Of a stretch of DNA of 7,514 nt, positions 1 through 6,084 are shown in pieces. Every line of letters starts with the position of its first letter. Position 1 is the stretch's first letter. The notes beneath the pieces were generated by a model that was not told where the DNA came from, searched no databases, and saw nothing but the letters and a program-made list of their open reading frames with translations. This stretch comes from Clostridiales bacterium. GTDB lineage: Bacteria > Bacillota > Clostridia > Saccharofermentanales > UBA5734. The stretch spans positions 1 to 7,514 of the forward strand of contig DOFA01000194.1 of NCBI GenBank assembly GCA_003532195.1, given 5' to 3'. The position numbers and the translations under genes were made by a program.

Positions 1-9
1 TGATATAAT
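1..9 (+). promoter_or_regulatory. possible extended -10 promoter element at window edge
   Basis: TGATATAAT at 1-9 has the form TGnTATAAT, a perfect extended -10. Any -35 element lies outside the window. A transcript would start near 16, giving an unusually short leader in which the AAGGAG ribosome binding site sits almost at the 5' end. That makes the assignment doubtful, and the match may be chance. Confidence 0.35.
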
Positions 10-27
10 GTTTACAAGGAGACAGCC

Positions 28-1260
28 ATGAAAATAGTCATGACAACTTTATTCGGCATCGAAGCGCTGACCGCCGCTGAGCTGACAGATCTCGGCTACA
101 GCCGGGAGAGCCTGACGGTTAGCGACGGCCAGGTTGTGCTGGATGCCGGCGACCTACCCGGCGAGATTGCCCGTACAGCCGCCGCCGCCGCCCGGCTGAA
201 CGTTTTTCTGCGCACCGCGGAACGGGTGCTGGTTCAGCTGGCGGTTTTTCCGGCCGCGGACTTTGACACGCTTTTTGAATCCACCCGCGCGCTGCCCTGG
301 GAGGACTGGCTGGAACCGGATGTGGTTTTCCATATTAATGGTTATTCGCGCAAATCCGCGCTTTTTGGCATTTCCGCCTGCCAGAGCCTGATCAAAAAAG
401 CCATTGTCAGCCGGCTGCTGCATGCCCGGGGTTTAGCGCCAGACAGCCAGCTGACCGAAGATCCGGCGCGCGGTTTGATCCGGATTCAATTCGGCATTGT
501 CGCCGACCAGGTTTCGATCATGGTGGACACATCCGGCGACGGTTTGCACAAGCGCGGTTATCGGCCGCTGATGAATGAAGCGCCAATCCGGGAAACGCTT
601 GCGGCGGCCATTTTGATGGTCTCCCATTACCGGTCGGGCAGCGGTGAGGCTTTGTACGATCCTTGCTGCGGTTCCGGGACGATACCGATTGAAGCCGCCC
701 TGATGGCCAGCCAGATTGCACCGGGGATGAACCGGCGATTTGCCGGTGAAAAGTGGCATTTGATCGGCAGCCGGTATTATCAGGAAGCTCGCGAAGAGGC
801 CGGCGAACGTATGGTTTCCGGGTCTGCCCATTGGCCGGATACGCCCGGCCAGATTGAGATTTTCGGCGCCGACCTCGACGCACGGGCAGCGGAGCTGTCG
901 CAGGCCAATGCCAAACGAGCCGGCGTCGACCGGCTGATCCGCTTCCGGCAGGCCGATCTGCTGCAGCTTGACCTGGGTGAACTAGCGGACTGGACCGGCC
1001 ATTCCCGTCATCTGGTGGTCTGCAATCCTCCATACGGCAATCGGCTGCTCGACCAGCAGCAAGCTGAAGCAATCTATCTTGGACTGGGACGGATTTTTCT
1101 TGACCGGGGCCAGATACGGCCCGATTATCGCCTCTCGGTGCTGACTCCGGATGAGCAATTTGAATCGCTGGTCAATTGCAGGGCGGACAAACGGCGGAAA
1201 TTGTATAACGGCATGATCCGCTGCACCCTGTATCACTATTTTAAATCAAGGAGAATGTGA
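28..1260 (+). CDS. THUMP-domain class I RNA methyltransferase (RlmL N-terminal/YpsC family)
   Basis: Predicted SAM-dependent methyltransferase that makes N2-methylguanosine in RNA, most likely 23S rRNA. The relative RlmL modifies G2445 in E. coli, but the exact target here is inferred. The 410-residue protein has a ferredoxin-like/THUMP part at roughly residues 1-165 and a Rossmann methyltransferase at about 170-390. Visible motifs are DPCCGSGT (211-218, the SAM-binding loop), GADLD (280-284, the acidic residue contacting the SAM ribose) and NPPYGNRL (333-340, the NPPY catalytic motif of N2-guanine or adenine amino methyltransferases). The length suits the stand-alone Bacillota form rather than the longer two-enzyme RlmKL fusion of Gammaproteobacteria. 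ATG 28 follows AAGGAG at 16-21. The next gene starts 16 bases after the stop, so the two are probably co-transcribed. Confidence 0.9.
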   Translation: MKIVMTTLFGIEALTAAELTDLGYSRESLTVSDGQVVLDAGDLPGEIARTAAAAARLNVFLRTAERVLVQLAVFPAADFDTLFESTRALPWEDWLEPDVVFHINGYSRKSALFGISACQSLIKKAIVSRLLHARGLAPDSQLTEDPARGLIRIQFGIVADQVSIMVDTSGDGLHKRGYRPLMNEAPIRETLAAAILMVSHYRSGSGEALYDPCCGSGTIPIEAALMASQIAPGMNRRFAGEKWHLIGSRYYQEAREEAGERMVSGSAHWPDTPGQIEIFGADLDARAAELSQANAKRAGVDRLIRFRQADLLQLDLGELADWTGHSRHLVVCNPPYGNRLLDQQQAEAIYLGLGRIFLDRGQIRPDYRLSVLTPDEQFESLVNCRADKRRKLYNGMIRCTLYHYFKSRRM

Positions 1261-1276
1261 TAAGGAGATTGCAATA

Positions 1277-2032
1277 ATGAAAGGGATTATACTTGCGGCC
1301 GGGTACGCCACCCGGCTATACCCGCTGACTCTGAATCGGGCCAAAGCGTTGCTGCCGGTTCACGGCCGCCCGATCATCGACTACATTGTCGATGAAATGA
1401 ATACGCTGGATGATCTGGACCAGATCGCCGTGATCAGCAACCACCGTTTTGCAGACCAGTTTGCCGAGTGGGCCGAGCGCCGCCGCCGGACTGACCGCCC
1501 CGGCAGCTTGCCGATCGTGGTCCTGGACGATGGCACGATGAGCGAAGCCGACCGCCTCGGCGCGATCGGGGATATTCAGTTTGGCATTGAGAAACTGCAT
1601 ATCCAGGATGATTTGCTGATCATCGCCGGCGACAATCTGTTCACGTACCGGCTGCGGGATGCCTGGAATCACTTCCGCGCCCACGGCGAAGATATGATTT
1701 TAGCCCGCAGCATGCCGCCGGGCGAGGATTTGCGGCGCTATGCCATCGCAGTGCTGGATGATCAGGGCCGTGTGCAGGATCTGGCGGAAAAACCGGCCCA
1801 GCCGAAATCAAATCTGGCTGTTTTTGCGACTTATTTTTATTGCCGGGAGACAGCTCCCCTGATTGGCCAATATCTGCGGGAAGGCAACAAACCGGACGCT
1901 CCCGGGCATTTCCCGGTCTGGCTTTATCAACGCAAACCGCTGCGCTGTTTTCTATTCGACGGCCTGTGCATCGACATCGGCACTCCGGAATCCTACGCGG
2001 AAGTGGAGAAAATCTTTCCTGTCCGTCCCTGA
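1277..2032 (+). CDS. RmlA-like sugar-1-phosphate nucleotidyltransferase
   Basis: A 251-residue member of the NTP_transferase family, which condenses a sugar-1-phosphate with an NTP to give a nucleotide sugar and pyrophosphate. The signature is GYATRLYPLT (residues 9-18), where most relatives have GxGTRLxPLT. Lys23 in AKALLPV is the expected sugar-nucleotidyltransferase lysine, but the usual preceding PKP is altered. AGDN (117-120) carries a metal-binding Asp, EKP (171-173) is the sugar-binding motif, and DIGTPESY (233-240) carries the second metal Asp. DRLGAIGDI (92-100) is typical of a clade close to glucose-1-phosphate thymidylyl- or uridylyltransferases. There is no C-terminal left-handed beta-helix, so no acyltransferase activity as in GlmU. 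Substrate specificity cannot be read from sequence. AAGGAG at 1262-1267 sets the ATG 1277 start. It probably shares a transcript with the upstream methyltransferase. Confidence 0.85.
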   Translation: MKGIILAAGYATRLYPLTLNRAKALLPVHGRPIIDYIVDEMNTLDDLDQIAVISNHRFADQFAEWAERRRRTDRPGSLPIVVLDDGTMSEADRLGAIGDIQFGIEKLHIQDDLLIIAGDNLFTYRLRDAWNHFRAHGEDMILARSMPPGEDLRRYAIAVLDDQGRVQDLAEKPAQPKSNLAVFATYFYCRETAPLIGQYLREGNKPDAPGHFPVWLYQRKPLRCFLFDGLCIDIGTPESYAEVEKIFPVRP

Positions 2033-2082
2033 CGAACATTCGAGTAGTGAACAAACCATGAACAATAGCCTTAAACCCTGTA

Positions 2083-2108
2083 TTGACTTGATTGTGACAT
2101 TTAGTCAA
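2083..2108. repeat. 6-bp inverted repeat, 14-base spacer
   Basis: TTGACT (2083-2088) and AGTCAA (2103-2108) are perfect inverted arms in the region between the nucleotidyltransferase gene and proA. This could be an operator or simply a weak hairpin. The left arm also resembles a -35 box, but no acceptable -10 lies 16-18 bases downstream of it. Confidence 0.35.
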
Positions 2109-2167
2109 AAATGTGTTCGGTTTACCGGTTGACGTGATGCAGATCGTAACAATTAGACATATCAAGC

Positions 2168-2193
2168 CTTTGCGGACACGAAACGGCGCAAAG
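2168..2193. repeat. 7-bp inverted repeat upstream of the DnaA boxes
   Basis: CTTTGCG (2168-2174) pairs perfectly with CGCAAAG (2187-2193) across a 12-base spacer. No T-run follows, so it is not a standard intrinsic terminator for the preceding gene. It lies 13 bases before the first DnaA box. It may be an operator or an RNA hairpin in the proA leader. Its function is unknown. Confidence 0.4.
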
Positions 2194-2206
2194 CATTGTC
2201 CTGCAG

Positions 2207-2236
2207 TTATACACAGAGTTATCCACATTATCCACA
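2207..2236 (+). promoter_or_regulatory. cluster of three DnaA boxes in the same orientation
   Basis: TTATACACA (2207-2215), TTATCCACA (2219-2227) and TTATCCACA (2228-2236) each match the DnaA box consensus TTATNCACA exactly. All lie on the + strand, with start-to-start spacings of 12 and 9 bases. The cluster ends 20 bases before the proA start codon, so bound DnaA would cover the proA leader or promoter region. Such clusters act in replication initiation, DnaA titration or DnaA-dependent transcription control. No dnaA or dnaN gene is nearby and no strongly AT-rich unwinding region is visible, so the role is open. Confidence 0.75.
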
Positions 2237-2242
2237 TTTTTC

Positions 2243-2252
2243 GGAGGTGATC
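2243..2252 (+). promoter_or_regulatory. ten-base perfect Shine-Dalgarno of proA
   Basis: GGAGGTGATC is complementary over ten bases to the conserved bacterial 16S rRNA 3' end (GAUCACCUCC). It decides the GTG start at 2257, placed nine bases after the GGAGG core. Such an extended match suggests strong or tight ribosome recruitment that compensates for the GTG codon. Confidence 0.85.
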
Positions 2253-2256
2253 GATT

Positions 2257-3573
2257 GTGGATGCCAGCCAATTAGCGCACCTTGCCCGGCAGGCCAGCCG
2301 TCATTTGGCCATTCTGGATAATCAGACCAAAAATGCCGCACTGGAACAGATCAGGAACGAGCTGATCAATCAGGCGGACCGGATATTTGCCGCCAATCGG
2401 CAGGATATGGACAGGAGCGTCGGCGAAGGGCTGCCCGAACCCTTACGGAAAAGGCTGAAATTTGATGCCCGGAAACTGGATGATGTCAGCCAGGGGATCA
2501 AGGATCTGACCAGACTGCCCGATCCGGTCGGCCGCACCCAAATGGCCACCCGGCTCGATCTGGGGCTTGACCTGTACCGGGTCAGCTGTCCGATCGGCGT
2601 CATCGGCGTCATTTTCGAATCCCGGCCGGACGCTTTGGTCCAGATTTCCTGCCTTTGCCTGAAAAGCGGCAATGCAGCGCTCTTAAAAGGAGGATCGGAG
2701 GCTCGGGAAACCAACCGGGTTCTGGCCGATATCATCGACGGCGCCGGTCAGGCCGCCGGATTGCCGGCCGGCTGGATCGGCTTATTAGAAACCCGGGCCG
2801 AGGTCGATCAGCTGCTGGCCATGGACGAGGATGTCGATCTCTTGATACCCCGCGGCTCCAATGCTTTTGTCCGGTATATCATGGACCATACCCGGATCCC
2901 GGTCTTGGGGCACGCCGACGGCGTCTGCCATCTTTACATTGACAAAGCCTGCGATCCGGAGATGGCCATTCGCCTGGCTGTCGACAGCAAAATCCAGTAT
3001 GTGGCAGTCTGCAACGCGGCGGAGACAATCCTGCTGCATGCCGACCTGGCGGATTCGCTGCTGCCGCGGCTGGCTGTGGCGCTCAAGGCGGAGCGGGTTG
3101 AAATTTATGGCTGTGAGCGGGTCTGCGCCCGGCTGGGATGCCTGCCGGTCCATGACTGGCATACGGAATACCTGGATTACAAAGTGTCGCTGAAACTGGT
3201 CGGCAGCCTGGATGAAGCGGTCGCCCACATCAACCGCTATGGCTCCGGCCATACTGAAGCGATTGTCACGGCCGATCCGGAGGCTGCCCGCCGCTTCCTG
3301 CAGGAAACGGACTCCGGCAATGTGTTCTGGAATTGTTCGACGCGGTTCAGTGATGGCTTCCGCTATGGTTTTGGCGCCGAGGTCGGCATCAGCACCGGCA
3401 AGATCCACGCCCGGGGGCCGGTCGGACTGGAAGGCCTGGTCACTTATCAATACCGCTTGCTCGGTCAAGGCCAGACGGTCGCCGATTACGCCGCCGGCAC
3501 GAAAACCTTCTGCCATCAGCCGCTCGACCGGGAGTATCCTTTGCACCCTGAGAACGCGGACAATCACGATTAA
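2257..3573 (+). CDS. proA: glutamate-5-semialdehyde dehydrogenase (gamma-glutamyl phosphate reductase)
   Basis: Second enzyme of proline biosynthesis. It reduces gamma-glutamyl phosphate with NADPH to glutamate-5-semialdehyde, which cyclises to pyrroline-5-carboxylate. The 438 residues cover the whole family length of about 415-430. Family landmarks are FESRPDA (120-126), LIPRGS (196-201), the catalytic Cys252 in VCNAAET, GSGHTEAIVT (329-338), and the C-terminal block with STRFSDGFRYGFGAEVGIST (361-380) and KIHARGPVGLEGL (382-394). The usual NAST before RFSDGF reads NCST here. The GTG start is supported by the ten-base Shine-Dalgarno. Its usual partner proB (glutamate 5-kinase) is not adjacent, either upstream or downstream. 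DnaA boxes lie just upstream. No T-box, which controls proline genes in some Bacillota, is visible in the leader. Confidence 0.96.
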   Translation: MDASQLAHLARQASRHLAILDNQTKNAALEQIRNELINQADRIFAANRQDMDRSVGEGLPEPLRKRLKFDARKLDDVSQGIKDLTRLPDPVGRTQMATRLDLGLDLYRVSCPIGVIGVIFESRPDALVQISCLCLKSGNAALLKGGSEARETNRVLADIIDGAGQAAGLPAGWIGLLETRAEVDQLLAMDEDVDLLIPRGSNAFVRYIMDHTRIPVLGHADGVCHLYIDKACDPEMAIRLAVDSKIQYVAVCNAAETILLHADLADSLLPRLAVALKAERVEIYGCERVCARLGCLPVHDWHTEYLDYKVSLKLVGSLDEAVAHINRYGSGHTEAIVTADPEAARRFLQETDSGNVFWNCSTRFSDGFRYGFGAEVGISTGKIHARGPVGLEGLVTYQYRLLGQGQTVADYAAGTKTFCHQPLDREYPLHPENADNHD

Positions 3574-3574
3574 G

Positions 3575-3610
3575 CCGGGCCGTGAAGCCGGACCTGAGCC
3601 CGGACCTAAG
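3575..3610 (+). repeat. GC-rich hairpin and 12-bp imperfect tandem repeat after proA
   Basis: CCGGGC (3575-3580) can pair with GCCCGG (3598-3603) across 17 bases. The same stretch holds two adjacent 12-mers, GCCGGACCTGAG (3587-3598) and CCCGGACCTAAG (3599-3610), identical at ten of twelve positions. CTAAG (3606-3610) also mirrors CTTAG (3621-3625). No U-tract follows, so this is at best a weak or factor-assisted terminator for proA. Confidence 0.35.
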
Positions 3611-3626
3611 TTGCTAGCCGCTTAGC

Positions 3627-3656
3627 TTGCCGGCTGCCGGCCGATAGTGGTACAAT
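3627..3656 (+). promoter_or_regulatory. candidate sigma-A promoter for rpiB-upp
   Basis: TTGCCG (3627-3632) and TACAAT (3651-3656) are separated by 18 bases, and a TGG precedes the -10, making it an extended type. The transcript would start near 3663, about 40 bases before the rpiB start codon. The site lies in the 128-base gap after proA, which fits a new transcription unit. Confidence 0.6.
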
Positions 3657-3701
3657 AATTTGAGAAATACGCTATCCATGCGGAACCGGAGGACTGATCT
3701 G

Positions 3702-4157
3702 ATGAAAATAGCCATTGGCAGCGATCATGCCGGATATCAGCTGAAGCGGCTGATCGCGGACCATTTATCCAAGCAGAACATCGAGTGCTGCGATTACGGC
3801 GCGCCGAACGGCGTCGATCCGGCCAGCTATGTGCCGTATGGCCAGGCGGTGGCTCAGGATGTCACAGCCGGAGCCGCTGATTTCGGCATTGTTATTTGCG
3901 GCACCGGCCTGGGGATTTCCATGACTGCCAACAAGTGCAAGGGAATCCGCGCCGCCCTGTGCACCAACGAATACATGGCCCGGATGGCTCGCCAGCACAA
4001 CAATGCCAACGTCCTGGCCCTGGGCGCCCGTGTGATCGGTTCAGCCTTGGCATTCGCGATTGTCGACGCATTCCTGGCCGAACCTTTTGAGTCTGGCGGC
4101 AGGCATCAGGCACGGGTCAATGAGATCACGGTTATGGAAGAAATCAATTTTCGATAA
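3702..4157 (+). CDS. rpiB: ribose-5-phosphate isomerase B
   Basis: Cytoplasmic isomerase interconverting ribose 5-phosphate and ribulose 5-phosphate in the non-oxidative pentose phosphate pathway. The RpiB/LacAB fold is shown by GSDHAG (6-11), the catalytic Cys66 in ICGTGLGIS (65-73), NANVLALGARVIG (101-113) and GGRHQARV (132-139). The 151 residues match the family's usual 145-155. The frame is open upstream to 3660, but ATG 3702 is chosen because GGAGGA (3688-3693) lies eight bases ahead and the conserved MKIAIGSDHAG begins there. LacA/LacB galactose-6-phosphate isomerases share this fold, but the Cys66 motif, the single subunit gene and the upp neighbour favour RpiB. The next gene starts 32 bases after the stop. 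Confidence 0.93.
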   Translation: MKIAIGSDHAGYQLKRLIADHLSKQNIECCDYGAPNGVDPASYVPYGQAVAQDVTAGAADFGIVICGTGLGISMTANKCKGIRAALCTNEYMARMARQHNNANVLALGARVIGSALAFAIVDAFLAEPFESGGRHQARVNEITVMEEINFR

Positions 4158-4189
4158 GTCATCATAAAAATCGACAGGGAGGCTGTTCC

Positions 4190-4819
4190 ATGGAAAATCT
4201 GTTCATCTTTGACCATCCGCTGATTCAGCACAAAATATCCCTGATGCGCGACAAGCGGACGACCACCAAAGAATTCCGCGAGCTTGTTTCAGAAGTCTCG
4301 ATGCTGATGGCTTATGAGGTCACGCGCGATTTGCCGCTCAAAGAAGTGGAAATAGAAACGCCGATCGCGGTCGCCAAGACCAAGGTCCTGGCCGGCAAGA
4401 AAATGGCGCTGGTGCCCATCCTGCGCGCCGGCCTCGGCATGGTCGACGGCATGCTCAGTCTTCTGCCGATGGCCAAGGTCGGGCATATCGGCTTGTACCG
4501 CGATCCCCAGACCCTGGAGCCGGTCGAATACTACTGCAAACTGCCGGAAGACGCCCAGGAACGGGAGATTGTCGTTCTTGACCCGATGCTGGCGACCGGC
4601 GGTTCAGCCTCCGCCGCTGTATCTTTCCTGAAGTCGAAAGGGATTGCCAATATCAAATTCATGTGTTTGATCGCCGCTCCCGAAGGCATTGAACGCCTGC
4701 ACCGCGACCACCCGGACGTGCCGATCTTTTGCGCAGCCGAAGATGTCCGCCTGAATGACCACGCCTATATCGTGCCTGGTCTCGGCGATGCCGGCGATCG
4801 TCTGTTCGGCACCAAATAA
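4190..4819 (+). CDS. upp: uracil phosphoribosyltransferase
   Basis: Pyrimidine salvage enzyme that converts uracil and PRPP to UMP and pyrophosphate in the cytoplasm. The 209 residues match the family length exactly. ILRAGLGM (77-84) is a conserved loop, LDPMLATGGSA (130-140) is the PRPP-binding motif, and YIVPGLGDAGDR (193-204) is the C-terminal uracil-recognition segment. The DEKLN-like motif reads DVRLN (185-189). ATG 4190 follows AGGGAGG (4176-4182). It is probably co-transcribed with rpiB. Placement between rpiB and the ATP synthase genes is the common Bacillota arrangement, although wecB and atpI, often found between upp and atpB, are absent here. Confidence 0.97.
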   Translation: MENLFIFDHPLIQHKISLMRDKRTTTKEFRELVSEVSMLMAYEVTRDLPLKEVEIETPIAVAKTKVLAGKKMALVPILRAGLGMVDGMLSLLPMAKVGHIGLYRDPQTLEPVEYYCKLPEDAQEREIVVLDPMLATGGSASAAVSFLKSKGIANIKFMCLIAAPEGIERLHRDHPDVPIFCAAEDVRLNDHAYIVPGLGDAGDRLFGTK

Positions 4820-4842
4820 AGGCAATCGGCTGAAAAAATGGC

Positions 4843-4871
4843 TTGAAAAGACAAGTAAACAGGTGTATATT
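4843..4871 (+). promoter_or_regulatory. promoter of the ATP synthase operon
   Basis: TTGAAA (4843-4848) and TATATT (4866-4871) are separated by an ideal 17 bases. The transcript would begin near 4878, giving a leader of about 70 bases before atpB. This is the best-scoring promoter by eye in the window, and it fits the need for strong expression of the atp operon. Confidence 0.7.
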
Positions 4872-4891
4872 AACTTGATTATAGGGGAGGT

Positions 4892-4913
4892 CCGGAAAAT
4901 TTCGGTTTTCCGG
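4892..4913 (+). promoter_or_regulatory. leader hairpin upstream of atpB
   Basis: CCGGAAAA (4892-4899) pairs perfectly with TTTTCCGG (4906-4913) around the six-base loop TTTCGG. The hairpin begins about 15 bases into the predicted transcript. No U-run follows immediately, so it is not a plain terminator. It may stabilise the atp mRNA 5' end or modulate read-through. An orphan purine-rich AGGGGAGG (4883-4890) just before it resembles a ribosome binding site but has no standard start codon after it. Confidence 0.5.
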
Positions 4914-4948
4914 GCTTCAATATTTTGAAAACGAAACGGTGAGCGTGT

Positions 4949-5746
4949 ATGGGCTATTGGAGTGAGTTCTTCACGGCCTTCAAGGAACGGTTTGTTGAAG
5001 AAATCAAAATTGGCGACATCGGCGAGGAAATCAGTCGGGCGATCGCGCCAAATACGGTTTTCCAGATCCGGCTGGGTTCATACAGCATGGCAATCACCGA
5101 CGCGGTTCTGGCATCCTGGGTTGTCATGGTTGTCATTGCCGTTTTGGCCTGGCTGATCGGGCATAAACCGCAGCGCATCCCGGCGGGCAAGCGCCAGCTG
5201 ATAGGCGAAAGCCTGATCAACCTGCTTCTGAAGCTGTGCCAGTCATCCAACATGAGCTATGATCAGGCCGAACATGTCGTGCCTTATGTCGGCACCATCG
5301 CGGTGTTTATTTCCCTGACCAACCTTTCGTCAATGTTCAAGATCCCGCCGCCGGCAAAAAATCCGGCTTTCCCCATTGCTCTGGCTTTGCTGACGATTTT
5401 GTATGTCATCGGCATGTCGATCCATTTTGTCGGGTGGAAAGGCTTCTGGCATTCGTTGACCTATCCTAAGGCCATGCTGCTTCCCTTCAAAATCCTGGAT
5501 TATTTCATCAAGCCGGTATCACTGTCCCTGCGGCTTTTCGGCAATATATTCGGATCATTCATCTTGATGGAATTCATCTATCTGATCGTACCTGTTATCC
5601 TGCCGGGAGTGGTCGGCCTGTGGTTTGACCTGATCGACGGCATCCTGCAGGGCGTTATTTTTACCTACCTGTCGGTTACTTACATCGGCGAAGCCATCGA
5701 GGGCGCGCACATGGCGCAACTGGCCCGGGAAGTTGCACGGACCTGA
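4949..5746 (+). CDS. atpB: F1Fo ATP synthase subunit a
   Basis: Membrane stator subunit that forms the two ion half-channels against the c-ring. The 265-residue, strongly hydrophobic protein has membrane segments around 48-71, 112-128, 138-160, 175-217 and 221-248. The essential arginine is Arg195 in SLSLRLFGNI, and Gln234 matches E. coli Gln252. Aligning on Arg195 puts Phe204 where E. coli has Glu219, with Glu208 one turn later. Aligning on Gln234 puts Asp227 at the E. coli His245 position, where many species have Glu. The half-channel carboxylates therefore seem rearranged. ATG 4949 has only a modest ribosome binding site, GGTGAG (4938-4943). It is the first gene of the operon, and no atpI or atpZ precedes it. 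Confidence 0.95.
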   Translation: MGYWSEFFTAFKERFVEEIKIGDIGEEISRAIAPNTVFQIRLGSYSMAITDAVLASWVVMVVIAVLAWLIGHKPQRIPAGKRQLIGESLINLLLKLCQSSNMSYDQAEHVVPYVGTIAVFISLTNLSSMFKIPPPAKNPAFPIALALLTILYVIGMSIHFVGWKGFWHSLTYPKAMLLPFKILDYFIKPVSLSLRLFGNIFGSFILMEFIYLIVPVILPGVVGLWFDLIDGILQGVIFTYLSVTYIGEAIEGAHMAQLAREVART

Positions 5747-5778
5747 GCGGACGGCAAGCACGGGCATCAACGGATCCA

Positions 5779-5825
5779 GTCAGATCGGGAAAGACTGACA
5801 TGCGGAGCACATTATTTGAGGAGGA
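5779..5825 (+). promoter_or_regulatory. atpE translation-initiation region with small inverted repeat
   Basis: The 87-base gap between atpB and atpE holds a five-base inverted repeat, GTCAG (5779-5783) and CTGAC (5795-5799), and then a very strong ribosome binding site, GAGGAGGA (5818-5825). A long leader before atpE is typical, because subunit c is needed in many copies per enzyme. The hairpin itself is weak and may be chance. Confidence 0.4.
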
Positions 5826-5833
5826 ATCATCAT

Positions 5834-6061
5834 ATGGACAACGGACTTATTGCATTAGCGGCAGCATTAGCCATCGGCCTGGCAGCCGCCGCAGCAGCTA
5901 TCGGGATCGGCCTGGCTTCGTCGAAAGCGTCTGAAGCGTCGGCGCGCCAGCCGGAAATAGCCGGAAAAATCCAGGCGATGCTGATGACGTCGATCGTTTT
6001 TATCGAAGCGACCGCCATTTACGCCCTGGTAGTCAGCCTGCTGCTGATTTTTGCCTTTTAA
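5834..6061 (+). CDS. atpE: F1Fo ATP synthase subunit c
   Basis: Proteolipid that builds the rotating c-ring. The 75-residue helical hairpin has helix 1 at about 5-30 (rich in Ala/Gly), the polar loop ARQPE (37-41) and helix 2 at about 46-75. The ion-carrying carboxylate is Glu58 in FIEATAIY. Compared with the sodium-binding ring of Ilyobacter tartaricus, aligned on the RQPE loop, the Gln32 position is Ile25, Val63 is Phe56 and Ser66 is Ala59, while Glu65 and Tyr70 are kept as Glu58 and Tyr63. Loss of the Gln and Ser ligands points to proton coupling, which is an inference. ATG 5834 is chosen over an upstream in-frame ATG at 5816 because GAGGAGGA (5818-5825) lies eight bases before it and the family sequence begins there. 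Confidence 0.95.
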   Translation: MDNGLIALAAALAIGLAAAAAAIGIGLASSKASEASARQPEIAGKIQAMLMTSIVFIEATAIYALVVSLLLIFAF

Positions 6062-6084
6062 TGCCGGAGAAGTGAGGGATAGGT

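Noticed and set aside
2058..2132. Short frame starting ATG 2058 (24 codons) between the nucleotidyltransferase and proA
   Set aside because: It has no ribosome binding site, no recognisable sequence, and overlaps the inverted repeat.
2033..2256. T-box riboswitch for proline control upstream of proA
   Set aside because: The conserved T-box sequence (AGGGTGGNACCGCG type) and a following terminator hairpin with a T-run are not present.
2033..2256. Full chromosomal replication origin
   Set aside because: Only three DnaA boxes on one strand were found, with no dnaA/dnaN neighbours and no strong AT-rich unwinding element. The evidence supports a DnaA-binding cluster, not an origin call.
2785..3567. 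Long antisense open frame of 260 codons opposite proA
   Set aside because: It lies entirely within the well-conserved proA gene, its translation resembles no family I know, and GC-rich codon bias on the sense strand creates such frames. The same applies to the antisense frame at 1641-2237.
3574..3626. Intrinsic terminator after proA
   Set aside because: The GC-rich stem 3575-3603 has a long loop and no downstream U-tract.
3660..3701. N-terminal extension of rpiB from the TTG at 3660 or ATG 3678
   Set aside because: The conserved protein begins at ATG 3702, which has a well-spaced GGAGGA. The upstream codons overlap the likely transcription start region.
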